A stretch of 14,411 nt of DNA from JBKPNX01 sp046732855 (GTDB lineage Bacteria; Pseudomonadota; Alphaproteobacteria; Geminicoccales; Geminicoccaceae): assembly GCA_046732855.1 (NCBI GenBank), contig JBKPNX010000170.1, positions 1-14,411 on the forward strand, given 5' to 3'. This document shows, piece by piece, positions 1 to 7,709 of the stretch. Position 1 is the first letter of the stretch, and each line of letters opens with the position of its first letter. The notes beneath the pieces are model-generated. The model saw only the letters and a program-made list of their open reading frames with translations, was not told where the DNA came from and did no database searches. A program made the position numbers and the translations under genes.

Positions 1-1
1 C

Positions 2-223
2 CACGTCGGCTTTGATGAGCGCTACCTGCGCCCCGCCGAGGTCGACCTGCTCGAAGGCGACGCCGCCAAAGCCCGCCGGGTGCTCGGCTGGCAGCCGAAG
101 ACCTCGTTCCATGACCTGGTCCGGATGATGATCGCGAGCGACCTGGAGCTCGCGCGCCAGGAGCGGGCGCTGGTCGATGCCGGGCTGAAGTCGATCGAGT
201 GGCGCTCGGGGCGGGCCGACTGA
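2..223 (+). CDS. gmd: GDP-mannose 4,6-dehydratase, C-terminal end (partial)
   Basis: Only the last 73 codons are in the window; the gene enters from the left edge in the frame starting at base 2 and stops with TGA at 221-223. The translated end resembles the C-terminus of GDP-mannose 4,6-dehydratase: a DERYLRPAEVDLLEGDAAKA-like stretch, then VLGWQPKTSF and a helix ending in DLELARQE. The enzyme is a cytoplasmic SDR-fold protein that turns GDP-mannose into GDP-4-keto-6-deoxymannose. The next gene starts inside its stop codon (TGATG) and encodes the enzyme for the following step, which supports the call. The NAD(P)-binding and catalytic parts are outside the window, so whether the gene is intact cannot be judged. 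Confidence 0.9.
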   Translation, partial: HVGFDERYLRPAEVDLLEGDAAKARRVLGWQPKTSFHDLVRMMIASDLELARQERALVDAGLKSIEWRSGRAD

Positions 224-1158
224 TGCAGCTCGCGGGCAAGCGCATCCTGGTCACCGGCGGCGCGGGATTTCTCGGTCGGCGCGTGTGTGCGCTGCTGCGC
301 GAACGCGGCGCCGGCGCCGTGATCGTCCCGCGCCGAGTCGAATATGACCTGACCGAGCAGGAGGCGGTCCGTCGGCTGTTCGCCCTCGAGCGCCCGGACG
401 TGGTCGTGCACCTCGCGGCCGAGGTCGGCGGCATCGGCGCCAACCGCGCCAATCCCGGACGCTACTTCTACGCCAACATGGCGATGGGGCTGCACGTGAT
501 CGAGGCCAGCCGGATCGCCGGGGTCGACAAGATCGTGCAGGTGGGCACGGTGTGCGCTTATCCGAAGCACACGCCCGTGCCGTTCTCCGAAACGGCGCTG
601 TGGGACGGCTATCCTGAGGAGACCAACGCGCCCTACGGCATCGCGAAGAAGTCGCTGCTGGTCATGCTCCAAGGTTATCGGGAGCAGTACGGGCTTCCCG
701 GCATCTACCTTCTGCCAGTCAACCTGTACGGCCCCGGCGACAACTTCTCGCTCGAGACCAGCCACGTCGTCCCGGCCCTGATCCGCAAGTTCTGCGCCGC
801 CAGACGGGCCGGGCTGAATGAGGTGGCGGCGTGGGGCACCGGCAGCGCCAGTCGCGAGTTCCTCTACGTCGATGACGCTGCCCGAGGCATCGTGCTCGCG
901 ACCGAGCGCTACGACGATCCCGAGCCGGTCAATTTAGGCGCCGGCCACGAGATCTCGATCCGCGACCTCGCCGAGCTGATCGCGCGGCTGACCGGATTCC
1001 AGGGCGACATCCGCTGGGACCCGAGCAGGCCCAACGGTCAGCCGCGGCGGATGCTCGACACCAGGCGCGCCGCAGAGCGGTTCGGCTTCCGGGCGGAAGT
1101 CGGCCTGGAAGAGGGCCTGCGCCGCACGATCGACTGGTGGGTGCGGCAAGATGGCTGA
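223..1158 (+). CDS. fcl: GDP-L-fucose synthase
   Basis: This 311-residue SDR-fold epimerase/reductase converts GDP-4-keto-6-deoxymannose and NADPH to GDP-L-fucose in the cytoplasm. Seen in the sequence: the Rossmann motif TGGAGFLG at residues 11-18, LAAEVGGIGAN at 65-74, GTVCAYPK at 108-115 with the cysteine equivalent to the catalytic Cys of the E. coli enzyme, the YGIAKK catalytic Tyr/Lys at 138-143, and SHVVPALIRKF with the conserved His near 181. The length is typical for the family. The ATG at 223 is preferred over an upstream in-frame GTG-type start at 199, because the protein then begins MQLAGKRILVTGG as family members do and overlaps the gmd stop as TGATG. It overlaps the next gene by 8 bases, so the three genes are probably translationally coupled in one surface-polysaccharide operon. 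Confidence 0.93.
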   Translation: MQLAGKRILVTGGAGFLGRRVCALLRERGAGAVIVPRRVEYDLTEQEAVRRLFALERPDVVVHLAAEVGGIGANRANPGRYFYANMAMGLHVIEASRIAGVDKIVQVGTVCAYPKHTPVPFSETALWDGYPEETNAPYGIAKKSLLVMLQGYREQYGLPGIYLLPVNLYGPGDNFSLETSHVVPALIRKFCAARRAGLNEVAAWGTGSASREFLYVDDAARGIVLATERYDDPEPVNLGAGHEISIRDLAELIARLTGFQGDIRWDPSRPNGQPRRMLDTRRAAERFGFRAEVGLEEGLRRTIDWWVRQDG

Positions 1159-1984
1159 GCTGGCGTCCGTGCCGCAGGCCGCCGGCGGTCTGCCGCCGAA
1201 GCTGGCGATCGCCGGCGTGCCGATCTCGCTGACCAGCTACGACGAGGTCCTCCAGATCATCGCGCGCCGGCCGGCCGATCGCGCCCTGGTGATCGCCGTG
1301 TGCAACGTGCATTCGGTCATGTCCGCACGCCGGGACCCGGCGCTCCATGCGGCGATCAGCGAGGCCGACATCGCGACCTCCGACGGCGTGCCCCTGGTCT
1401 GGCTGCTACGGATGACCGGTCGGCCTGGCCAGACCCGCGTGTACGGCCCCGAGCTGATGAAGCTGGCGCTGCAGAGCGGCGGCGCGGGCGGCTGGCGCCA
1501 TTATCTTTACGGCACGACGCCGGCGACCCTCGATCGGCTGCGCGCCGCGATCGCGCGCTTCGCGCCCGGCGCGGTCGTGGTCGGCCAGATGGCCCCGCCG
1601 TTCCGCGATCTGACGCCTGCGGAAACCGACGCGGTCGTCGCCGAGCTCGCCGCCAGCAATGCGGACATCGTCTGGGTCGGGCTCGGCATGCCGCGGCAGG
1701 AGAAGTGGATGCATCAGATCGCGCCGCGGCTGCCCGGCAAGACGCTGGTCGGCGTGGGCGCGGCCTTTGACCTGCTGAGCGGCACCGTGCCCCAGGCGCC
1801 GCCGGCGCTGCAGCGCGTCGGCCTGGAATGGGCGTTCAGGCTGTGCCAGGAGCCCCGTCGCCTGTGGCGGCGCTACGTGCTGAACAACCCGCTCTACGTG
1901 GTGCTCGCAGCGCAGCAGCTGATCCGCCACCGCCTGGGCGTGGCGGGGACCGGGCGTGGCCTGGCGCGCCCGCCCTCGACATAG
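1151..1984 (+). CDS. WecG/TagA/CpsF family glycosyltransferase (GT26)
   Basis: The 277-residue protein matches the GT26 family, which adds a sugar (often ManNAc or a uronic acid) to a lipid-linked intermediate at the inner face of the membrane. Visible family marks are CNVHSVMSAR near residue 51, the TSDGVPLVW segment with the likely catalytic Asp at 78, VYGPELM at 97, IVWVGLGMPRQEKWM at 173-187, GVGAAFDLLSG at 201-211, and the C-terminal GLEWAFRLCQEPRRLWRRY appendage at 224-242, thought to hold these enzymes at the membrane. The first roughly 17 residues are a poorly conserved extension. It starts inside the end of fcl (ATGGCTGA, 8-base overlap). With gmd and fcl upstream, it probably helps build a fucose-containing capsule, O-antigen or exopolysaccharide. 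Its sugar donor cannot be read from the sequence. Confidence 0.9.
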   Translation: MAELASVPQAAGGLPPKLAIAGVPISLTSYDEVLQIIARRPADRALVIAVCNVHSVMSARRDPALHAAISEADIATSDGVPLVWLLRMTGRPGQTRVYGPELMKLALQSGGAGGWRHYLYGTTPATLDRLRAAIARFAPGAVVVGQMAPPFRDLTPAETDAVVAELAASNADIVWVGLGMPRQEKWMHQIAPRLPGKTLVGVGAAFDLLSGTVPQAPPALQRVGLEWAFRLCQEPRRLWRRYVLNNPLYVVLAAQQLIRHRLGVAGTGRGLARPPST

Positions 1985-2120
1985 CATCTCGGCCTTGCCA
2001 CAGCCGTGGCTTGGCGCAGACTGGCCAGCACGCATCGCCCGACGCGCCCGAGCCAAGATTGACGCCCACAACGAAAGCTCAGCAATGCCTGCGGCAACAC
2101 CTGGAAGGTGAGTCGCCGCG
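1985..2120. other. Convergent intergenic gap
   Basis: This 136-base stretch separates the plus-strand glycosyltransferase and the minus-strand dehydrogenase, which end towards each other. The only structure seen is a short 5-bp dyad, GCCAC-AGCC-GTGGC, at 1997-2010, with no T-run after it. It could be a weak terminator for the polysaccharide operon but is not convincing. No ORF with family resemblance was seen here. Confidence 0.5.
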
Positions 2121-3386
2121 CTACAGGCCTGGCGCCGGCCGGAGACCGGTCAGGTCGACGCCGGGATCGCGGCCGGCGAGCAAGGCCGCGACCGCCTTCG
2201 CGGAACCGTGGGCAAGCGTCCAGCCGAGGTGGCCCTGGCCCACGTTGTAGAAGAGATTGGCAAAGCGCGAGCGGCCGAGGATCGGCGGCCCATGCGGCGT
2301 AACCGGCCGCAGGCAGCAGAACGGACGTAGGTCGCCCGCCGCCTGGAGGCACTTCAGCAGCTGCGGAAACAATCCGGTAAAGCCGGCGATGAACGCCCGC
2401 GTGCGCCGCGCCTCGGGCACCGTGTCATAGCCGGCGATCTCGGCGAGGCCGGACATGCGCAGCCGGTCGGGCAGCGGCATCATGCCGAACTTGCGCATCT
2501 CGTCGACCACCGGGATCGTTGGTGCGTCCGGGAACGGCGCCCTGGGCACGGTGATGCTATAGCCCTTGACCGGAATGATCGGCAGCCGCACGCCGAGCGG
2601 TCGCATCGGGAGCGGGCTGTCGGCACCGAGCGCGAGGACGTAAGCATCGGCCGCGAACGCGCCCCGGTCGGTGCGCACGCCGGTGATCCGGACGCCATCC
2701 GCCTCAAGACGCTGGAGAGTGGTGTCCAGGCGGAGCGCGACGCCGCGGTCACGACACCAGGCGGCGAGGCGCTCGGTGAACTTGAAGCAGTCGCCGCCCT
2801 CCTCGTCGACGAAGTGAATACCGCCCGCGAGGCCGTCGATGCGGGGCGCCAGCGCCCGCACCAGATCCAGGCAACCCTTGCGGTCGACGACGCGGAACGC
2901 GAGGCCGAGCGGCCTCTGCCGCTCCGATATCGCGATCGCCTCGTCCAGGCTTTTCTGGTCCCAGTACAGCTTGAGCGCGCCGCCCGCGACAGCATCGTAG
3001 TCGACGCCCGTGTCCGCCCGGATCTCCTTCAGCGCCTCGAAGCTGAACAGCGACAGCCGCAGCACGTGCCGCGTGTTCGCCCAGGACGGCTCCGACCGGG
3101 CGGCGCGCACGAACTCGATGCCCCAGCGCCACAGCCGCGGGATCTGGCGCGCGTGGATCAGGATCGGCGCGTCCGGCCGGAGCATTTCGCGCAGCGCCTT
3201 GGTCGGCACGCCGGGCGCCGCCCACGGCACCGCCTGGCTGATCGCGACGAAGCCGCCATTCGCGTGGCTGCATTCCCGCGCGACCCCCGGCTGGCGATCG
3301 ATCAACGTCACCTCGTGGCCGTCCTTGAGCAGGTAATAGGCGGTGGTCACGCCGACCACGCCGCCGCCCAGGACGATCACCTTCAT
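2121..3386 (-). CDS. dadA: D-amino-acid dehydrogenase (DadA family, FAD-dependent)
   Basis: This 421-residue FAD-dependent oxidoreductase of the DAO family deaminates D-amino acids to 2-oxo acids and passes electrons to the respiratory chain. Seen: the dinucleotide-binding motif GGGVVG at residues 7-12 followed by HEVTLIDRQPG, WAAPGVPTKALREM near 55, GGALKLYW, GGDCFKFTERLA, a KGYSITVP segment, and the C-terminal FAD-contacting LRPVTPHGPPILGR and VGQGHLGWTLAHGSAKA. All align by eye with E. coli DadA in the same order and length. I chose the ATG at 3386 because the protein then starts MKVIVLGGG; 19 upstream in-frame codons lack similarity. It lies 25 bases after the last permease gene and is probably the final gene of the transporter operon. 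The exact substrate is open: opine-type or other N-substituted amino acids are also possible for this fold. Confidence 0.9.
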   Translation of the reverse strand: MKVIVLGGGVVGVTTAYYLLKDGHEVTLIDRQPGVARECSHANGGFVAISQAVPWAAPGVPTKALREMLRPDAPILIHARQIPRLWRWGIEFVRAARSEPSWANTRHVLRLSLFSFEALKEIRADTGVDYDAVAGGALKLYWDQKSLDEAIAISERQRPLGLAFRVVDRKGCLDLVRALAPRIDGLAGGIHFVDEEGGDCFKFTERLAAWCRDRGVALRLDTTLQRLEADGVRITGVRTDRGAFAADAYVLALGADSPLPMRPLGVRLPIIPVKGYSITVPRAPFPDAPTIPVVDEMRKFGMMPLPDRLRMSGLAEIAGYDTVPEARRTRAFIAGFTGLFPQLLKCLQAAGDLRPFCCLRPVTPHGPPILGRSRFANLFYNVGQGHLGWTLAHGSAKAVAALLAGRDPGVDLTGLRPAPGL

Positions 3387-3411
3387 GGCCGGCTCGGTCC
3401 GTGCACCGGAA

Positions 3412-4089
3412 TCATCGCCCCTGGCCCATCCTCGCCTCGACATATTCGGCCGCGCGCATCAGCGGAAAGCTCATGAAGTAATAGAACACCGCGGCGAGCA
3501 CGAACGCGTGCATCGGCAGGAATGACGACGAGGCCAGATCCTTGGCGCGCAGCATCAGCTCGGGCGCCGCGATAATCGAGCACAGCGCGGTCTCCTTGAG
3601 CAGCCCGACCGCGTAGTTGGTGACCGGCGGCACCACGACCCGCGCCGCCTGCGGCAGGATGATGTAGCCCATGGCCTTGGCTGGCGTCAGGCCGAGCGAG
3701 AGCGCCGCCTCCATCTGGCCGCGGTGGAGGGATTGGATGCCCGAGCGGAAGATTTCGGCGAGAAACGCGCCGCCGTGGATGCCGAGACCCAGCACCGCCG
3801 CGGTGAACGACGAGATGACCAGGAACCGATAGCCCATCTCGGGCAGCGCGAAATAGATCCAGTAGAGGATCACCAGGACCGGCACGCCACGGAAGAAACC
3901 GATGTAGAGCCTGGCGAAAGCGCTGAGCGGCGCCACGCGCGAGATCCGCAGAAGCGCGATCACGAGCCCGATCCCGGCAGCGAGGCAGAATGCGAGCAGC
4001 ATCAGCTCGAGCGTGCGCAAGGACGCGACGCTCATCTCGATCAGCCAGTCGCCGAGATAGCCGTGGTAGCCGCGCAGGAACTCGATCAT
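3412..4089 (-). CDS. Polar amino-acid ABC transporter permease (HisM/GlnP family), second
   Basis: A 225-residue inner-membrane permease of the histidine/glutamine/polar amino-acid family (MetI-like fold). About five hydrophobic segments are visible, including residues 24-47, 70-84, 92-112 and 195-212. The cytoplasmic EAA loop that docks on the ATPase is clear: GQMEAALSLGLTPAKAMGY at 124-142, followed by ILPQAARVVVPP. FFRGVP near 65-70 matches the RGTP-type motif of the family. It follows the first permease with only 12 bases between, and the two probably form a heterodimer. The start MIEFLRGYHG is the ATG at 4089; no strong ribosome-binding site precedes it, consistent with coupled translation. 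Confidence 0.93.
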   Translation of the reverse strand: MIEFLRGYHGYLGDWLIEMSVASLRTLELMLLAFCLAAGIGLVIALLRISRVAPLSAFARLYIGFFRGVPVLVILYWIYFALPEMGYRFLVISSFTAAVLGLGIHGGAFLAEIFRSGIQSLHRGQMEAALSLGLTPAKAMGYIILPQAARVVVPPVTNYAVGLLKETALCSIIAAPELMLRAKDLASSSFLPMHAFVLAAVFYYFMSFPLMRAAEYVEARMGQGR

Positions 4090-4101
4090 GCGGTGCCGTG
4101 C

Positions 4102-4779
4102 TCAGTGCCAGCGCTGCCGCGCCTTCTCCAGGCGCTTGCCGACCTGCGACAGGGGCAAGGTCAGCGCCAGGTAGAAGAGCGCGCACAGCAGATAGATCTG
4201 ACCGCTGATGCCGTGCATGAACGTCGCCTGCACCAGGCGGCGCGCCTCGAACATGATTTCCGGCGCGGCGATGGTCGAGATGATCGCCGTGTCCTTGACC
4301 AGCAGGATCGCGTAGTTGCACAGCGGCGGCAGCATGATCCGGACGGCCTGCGGCAGGACAATGAAGCGCAGCGCCTTCAGCGGGGTCAGGCCAAGCGACA
4401 GCGCGGCTTCCATCTGACCGCGATGGATCGCCTCGATGCCGGCGCGGTAGATCTCGCCGACGTACGCGGCCCCGTTGATGCCGAGCCCGACGATCGCGGC
4501 GGTGACCGGGTCGAACTCGAGGCCGAGATCCGCCAGCCCGAAATAGATGATGAACAACTGGACCAGCGCCGGCGTGCCGCGCAGCAGATCGGTGTAGGCG
4601 AGCGCGAGATAGCGCAGCGGCCGCAGCGGCGAAATCCGCATCAGCGCGACCATCAGCCCGAGCACGAGCGCGACCGCGAGCGCGCCGATCGTGACATGCA
4701 CCGTCATGCCGGTCGCGTGCCAGAGCACTGGCAGGATCTCGGGCAACCACTGCCACAGCTTGACCCAGAACTCGACCAT
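4102..4779 (-). CDS. Polar amino-acid ABC transporter permease (HisM/GlnP family), first
   Basis: A 225-residue integral membrane subunit of the same family and length as the permease that follows. The EAA loop GQMEAALSLGLTPLKALRF lies at 121-139, LLRGTP at 65-70, and LPQAVRIMLPPLCNY at 142-156. Hydrophobic stretches at about 25-48, 70-82, 92-112, 155-172 and 194-212 fit the usual five-helix topology. The EAA loop is nearly identical in the two permeases, while N- and C-termini differ, as expected for an old duplication giving a heterodimer. It sits 11 bases after the ATPase gene and 12 bases before the second permease, so it belongs to the same transcript. Confidence 0.93.
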   Translation of the reverse strand: MVEFWVKLWQWLPEILPVLWHATGMTVHVTIGALAVALVLGLMVALMRISPLRPLRYLALAYTDLLRGTPALVQLFIIYFGLADLGLEFDPVTAAIVGLGINGAAYVGEIYRAGIEAIHRGQMEAALSLGLTPLKALRFIVLPQAVRIMLPPLCNYAILLVKDTAIISTIAAPEIMFEARRLVQATFMHGISGQIYLLCALFYLALTLPLSQVGKRLEKARQRWH

Positions 4780-4790
4780 CGGCGGCGTGG

Positions 4791-5558
4791 TCAGCGGTCG
4801 AGGATCTGACGGAGGAAGGCTCGGGTGCGCTCGTGCGCCGGCTGCCGCAGGATCCGCTCCGGCGGGCCTTCCTCGACGATCTGCCCGCCGTCCATGAAGA
4901 TCACCCGATCCGACACCTCGGCCGCGAACTGGATTTCATGGGTCACGATGAGCATGGTGCGGCCCTCGTTGGCGAGCTCGCGCATCACCTTAAGCACCTC
5001 GCCGATCAGCTCCGGATCGAGTGCCGACGTCGCCTCATCGAACAGCATCAGCTTGGGCTGCATCGCGAGCACCCGGGCGATCGCGACCCGCTGCTGCTGA
5101 CCGCCGGAGAGCCGCTCCGGGTATTCCTTCGCCTTGTGCGCCAGCCCGACCTTTTCGAGCATCGCCATCGCGCGCTCATCGGCTTGCGGCTTGGCCATGC
5201 CGAGCACCCGGCGCGGCGCCACGGTCACGTTGTCCAGCGCGGTGAGATGCGGGAACAGGTTGAAGCGCTGGAACACGAAGCCGATCTCGGCGCGCTCGCG
5301 CGCGAGCTCGCGATCACTGAGATGGACGAAGCGCCCGTTGACCTGCTTCTCGCCGATCAGCGCGCCGTCGACGTAGACGTGGCCCGAGGTCGGCTTCTCG
5401 AGATAGTTGACGCAACGCAGCAGCGTGGTCTTGCCGGAGCCGCTCGGCCCGATGATCGACAGCTTCTCGCCGCGCGCGACCGCGATGCTGATTCCTTTTA
5501 AAACCTCGAGCGGACCGAAGCTCTTGTGGAGGTCGACGATCCTCAGCAGGGGGTCCAT
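4791..5558 (-). CDS. Polar amino-acid ABC transporter ATP-binding protein (GlnQ/HisP family)
   Basis: A 255-residue cytoplasmic ATPase that powers the two adjacent permeases. All nucleotide-binding motifs are present: Walker A GPSGSGKT at 37-44, Q-loop FQRFNLFPH at 96-104, signature LSGGQQQRVAIAR at 150-162, Walker B LMLFDEATSALDPE at 170-183, and the switch His in VTHE at 205-208. The LRCVNYLEKPTSG stretch after Walker A and LFPHLTALDNV after the Q-loop are typical of the amino-acid importer subfamily (GlnQ/HisP). It lies 93 bases after the binding-protein gene and 11 bases before the first permease. The start MDPLLRIVDLHKSFG was chosen because the conserved region begins at once. Confidence 0.95.
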   Translation of the reverse strand: MDPLLRIVDLHKSFGPLEVLKGISIAVARGEKLSIIGPSGSGKTTLLRCVNYLEKPTSGHVYVDGALIGEKQVNGRFVHLSDRELARERAEIGFVFQRFNLFPHLTALDNVTVAPRRVLGMAKPQADERAMAMLEKVGLAHKAKEYPERLSGGQQQRVAIARVLAMQPKLMLFDEATSALDPELIGEVLKVMRELANEGRTMLIVTHEIQFAAEVSDRVIFMDGGQIVEEGPPERILRQPAHERTRAFLRQILDR

Positions 5559-5651
5559 ATCGCGCCCGAGGAGCCTCAGCGGCGGCCGTCAACAGTGGCC
5601 CCGGATGACCGTCTGCCCACCTCCGAGGCCTCGCGCGCAATTTGCTGGCGC

Positions 5652-6551
5652 TCAGAAGCAGTGGTCGCCGTTCGGCGCCACCCAGTCCTTGGGGCGGTCG
5701 ACGCCGTTGCGCAGGTTCTCGTCCTGCGGCGGCGGCGTGAACCAGCTCTGGTCGCCGAGCCCGTACGTGCCCATTACCTTCACGTTCGTGCAGTCTGCCC
5801 AGATCTTGGCGATCTCCTGATTGAAGGCGTCATGCAGCTGCTTCTCGTCGGGATTGATCCCGAAGACGACGTTGTAGACCTGCGACATGATCGGGTACTT
5901 CTCGGGCTGCGGCTGGAGTGGCACCTGATGCAGGTTCCAGTCGGGGTTCTCCTGGATCGCCAGCTGCATGAGCGGCGGATCGAGGATCGCCATGTCGACC
6001 CGGCCGGCGATCAGATCGCGCAGCGCGCCGTCGGTGGTGTCGTAGAGCTTGACCTCGCCGATGCCCTCGACCTCCTTCAGCTCCGGCACGAGGGTGAAGC
6101 CCGATACCGTGGCGACGCTGCGGCCCTTCATGTCCTCGAAGGTTGACCAGTTGGTGTCCTTCTTCTGCGCGAGCAGCGTGCCGAAGTAGTAGATCGGATC
6201 GGTCAGCAGCATGATCTGGGAGCGCGCCTCGATCCAGCCCATGGCGCCGTGCATCACGTCGACCTTGCCCTGCTTGGTCGACTGGATCTCGGCCGACCAG
6301 TCCATCATGTGCGGCACCACCTCGAGGCCGAGCCGCTCGGCGATCAGCACCATGAGCTCGCCGTCGGTGCCGATCAGCTTGCCGTCCTTGATGCCGGTCA
6401 TCGGCATGTCGCCGTTGAGCGCGACGTGCAGCTTGCCGGGCTCGATGGTCTGCGGCGGCGCGGCGCGCGCGCCGGCAACCGTGAGCACCAGGGCAGCGAC
6501 TCCGGCGCCAAGCGTCGCCACGACCCGGAACGCAGTTCCATTCTGACCCAT
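5652..6551 (-). CDS. Polar amino-acid ABC transporter periplasmic substrate-binding protein
   Basis: This 299-residue protein should bind the transported substrate in the periplasm. The start at 6551 is supported by a good ribosome-binding site, GGGAGG at 6558-6563, six bases before the ATG. It gives a classic signal peptide: a short charged start, a hydrophobic core at about residues 9-27, and a likely cut after AGARA at 30. A longer in-frame version from 6650 would bury this signal and run through the promoter. The mature part has the family-3 binding-protein pattern: LHVALNGDMPMTG (about 41-53), GTDGELMVLIAERLGLEV (61-78), GWIEARSQIMLLTDPIYYFG (105-124), and GRVDMAILDPP in the second lobe. 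It heads an importer operon that ends in a D-amino-acid dehydrogenase, so a D- or unusual amino acid is a reasonable ligand guess. Confidence 0.92.
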   Translation of the reverse strand: MGQNGTAFRVVATLGAGVAALVLTVAGARAAPPQTIEPGKLHVALNGDMPMTGIKDGKLIGTDGELMVLIAERLGLEVVPHMMDWSAEIQSTKQGKVDVMHGAMGWIEARSQIMLLTDPIYYFGTLLAQKKDTNWSTFEDMKGRSVATVSGFTLVPELKEVEGIGEVKLYDTTDGALRDLIAGRVDMAILDPPLMQLAIQENPDWNLHQVPLQPQPEKYPIMSQVYNVVFGINPDEKQLHDAFNQEIAKIWADCTNVKVMGTYGLGDQSWFTPPPQDENLRNGVDRPKDWVAPNGDHCF

Positions 6552-6557
6552 TGTGAG

Positions 6558-6563
6558 CCTCCC
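6558..6563 (-). promoter_or_regulatory. Ribosome-binding site of the binding-protein gene
   Basis: On the minus strand, GGGAGG lies six bases before the ATG at 6551. It decides between this start and an upstream in-frame TTG at 6650. Confidence 0.75.
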
Positions 6564-6587
6564 GTTCGCCCCGCTTGATTGGCTGCC

Positions 6588-6616
6588 ATTCTGAATTTCA
6601 CGAGCACAACCGTCAA
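6588..6616 (-). promoter_or_regulatory. Sigma70-like promoter of the amino-acid transporter operon
   Basis: Read on the minus strand: TTGACG (6616-6611), a 17-base spacer, then CAGAAT (6593-6588). This is five of six and four of six matches to TTGACA/TATAAT at ideal spacing. It would start transcription near 6581, about 30 bases before the binding-protein ATG. It excludes the longer version of the binding protein, whose first codons would lie upstream of this promoter. Confidence 0.6.
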
Positions 6617-6722
6617 TCGTAACCCCACGATCCCGCATCGCCCGCTGCAATCTGAAGCGCCCGTGGCAGCGGCCACGTCTCCGCCCCGGTGGCCTCGCGC
6701 GATGCAGTCGAGCGATCTCGAC

Positions 6723-6768
6723 TTGAGCGCCTCCTCGCCTGATGTAGAACAGGCGATGACAGGGGAGG
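6723..6768 (+). promoter_or_regulatory. Promoter and ribosome-binding site of the isomerase gene
   Basis: TTGAGC at 6723-6728, a 16-base spacer and TAGAAC at 6745-6750 make a possible sigma70-like promoter. GGGGAGG at 6762-6768 is a strong ribosome-binding site seven bases before the ATG at 6776. The ribosome-binding site is secure; the promoter is a moderate match. It diverges from the transporter promoter about 110 bases away, so a shared regulator is possible, but no clear operator palindrome was seen between them. Confidence 0.5.
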
Positions 6769-6775
6769 ACCAGCC

Positions 6776-7597
6776 ATGCCGCGGTTTGCCGCCAATATCA
6801 GCACCATGTTCACCGAGGCGCCGTTCGCCGAGCGGATCCAGGCGGCGGCCACCGCGGGATTCCAGGCGATCGAGTGTCAGTTCCCCTACGAGGTCGCGGC
6901 TGGCGAACTGCGGCAGCGCCTCGCCGACGCCGGCGTCGAGCTGATCCTGCTCAACACGCCGCCCGGCGATTTCGCCGCCGGCGAGCGCGGGCTGGCAGGG
7001 CTGCCCGGTCGCGAGGCCGAGTTCAGGGCCGCGCTCGACCGCGCGCTCGAATACGCCAAGGCGCTCGATTGCCCGCAGATCCACGTCATGGCCGGGATCA
7101 AGCCCGCGGGCGTCGCCAAGGAAGCGTGCCTCGAGGTGTACCGGGCCAATCTCGAGAGCGCGGCCGAGGCGTGCGCGCGCGCCGGCCGGCTGGCCCTGAT
7201 CGAGCCGATCAATACGCGGGACATTCCCGGCTACCTGCTCAACACGCCGGCCGAAGGGGCGGCGCTCGTGGCCGAGCTGGGCCTGGGCAGCCTCATGCTG
7301 CAGTTCGACTTCTACCACGCCCAGATCATGACCGGCGATCTCGCCCGCAGCTTCGAGCGCCACCTGCCGGTCATCGGGCATCTGCAGATCGCCGGCGTTC
7401 CCGAACGGCACGAGCCGGACGTCGGCGAGATCAACTACCCTTACCTGTTCGATCTGATCGACCGGCTGGGCTATGCCGGCTGGGTTGGCTGCGAGTACTT
7501 TCCCGCGACCAGCGCCGACGCGGGCCTCGGCTGGGCCTATCGGTACGGCATCGCGCCCAAGAGCACGATTCTCGCCACCGGCGGCGAGCGCGTCTGA
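6776..7597 (+). CDS. Hydroxypyruvate isomerase / 2-oxo-tetronate isomerase family
   Basis: A 273-residue TIM-barrel sugar isomerase of the Hyi/OtnI group, which interconverts hydroxypyruvate with tartronate semialdehyde, or isomerises 2-oxo-tetronates. Family marks align by eye with E. coli Hyi: FAANISTMFTE at the start, QFPYEV near 35-40, the LNTPPGDFAAGERGLAGLPG block at 59-78, LIEPINTRDIPGY with the metal-binding Glu at 143, LQFDFYHAQIM with Asp 178 and His 181, GHLQIAGVPERHEPDVGEIN at 201-220, and GWVGCEYFP with the second catalytic Glu at 240. The ATG at 6776 has a strong GGGGAGG site. The gene is divergent from the amino-acid transporter operon. Hydroxypyruvate is the oxo acid of serine, so a link to D-serine oxidation by the neighbouring DadA-like enzyme is conceivable but is inference only. 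Confidence 0.88.
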   Translation: MPRFAANISTMFTEAPFAERIQAAATAGFQAIECQFPYEVAAGELRQRLADAGVELILLNTPPGDFAAGERGLAGLPGREAEFRAALDRALEYAKALDCPQIHVMAGIKPAGVAKEACLEVYRANLESAAEACARAGRLALIEPINTRDIPGYLLNTPAEGAALVAELGLGSLMLQFDFYHAQIMTGDLARSFERHLPVIGHLQIAGVPERHEPDVGEINYPYLFDLIDRLGYAGWVGCEYFPATSADAGLGWAYRYGIAPKSTILATGGERV

Positions 7598-7606
7598 GCT
7601 GCGGAA

Positions 7607-7662
7607 GTTGCGGCGGCGGCGCGCGAACTCGGGTGTTGCCGCGGCGGGGCGCGAGCTCGAGT
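7607..7662. repeat. Two-copy 28-bp tandem repeat
   Basis: Copies at 7607-7634 and 7635-7662 both begin GTTG and end CTCGnGT. They agree at 24 of 28 positions, and the next bases (GTTTGCC) look like the start of a third copy. The repeat lies between the isomerase stop and the guaB promoter. Confidence 0.7.
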
Positions 7663-7709
7663 GTTTGCCCGGTAGTCTCGGCCGTTGACCGGCCACGCCC
7701 AGGCGACCC

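Noticed and set aside
1997..2010. Dyad GCCAC-AGCC-GTGGC as terminator of the polysaccharide operon
   Set aside because: The stem is only five pairs, its extension is mismatched, and no T-run follows.
3724..4809. Open reading frame of 361 codons on the plus strand
   Set aside because: It lies antisense to the two permease genes and is full of Arg, Asp, Gln and Glu, as expected from the complement of membrane-protein codons.
6552..6650. Longer version of the binding protein starting at a TTG at 6650
   Set aside because: It would put the signal peptide 33 residues inside the protein and place coding sequence across the best promoter; the ATG at 6551 has a clear GGGAGG site.
7607..7662. CRISPR-like array
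   Set aside because: The two copies are directly adjacent with no spacer and are not identical; this is a plain tandem duplication.
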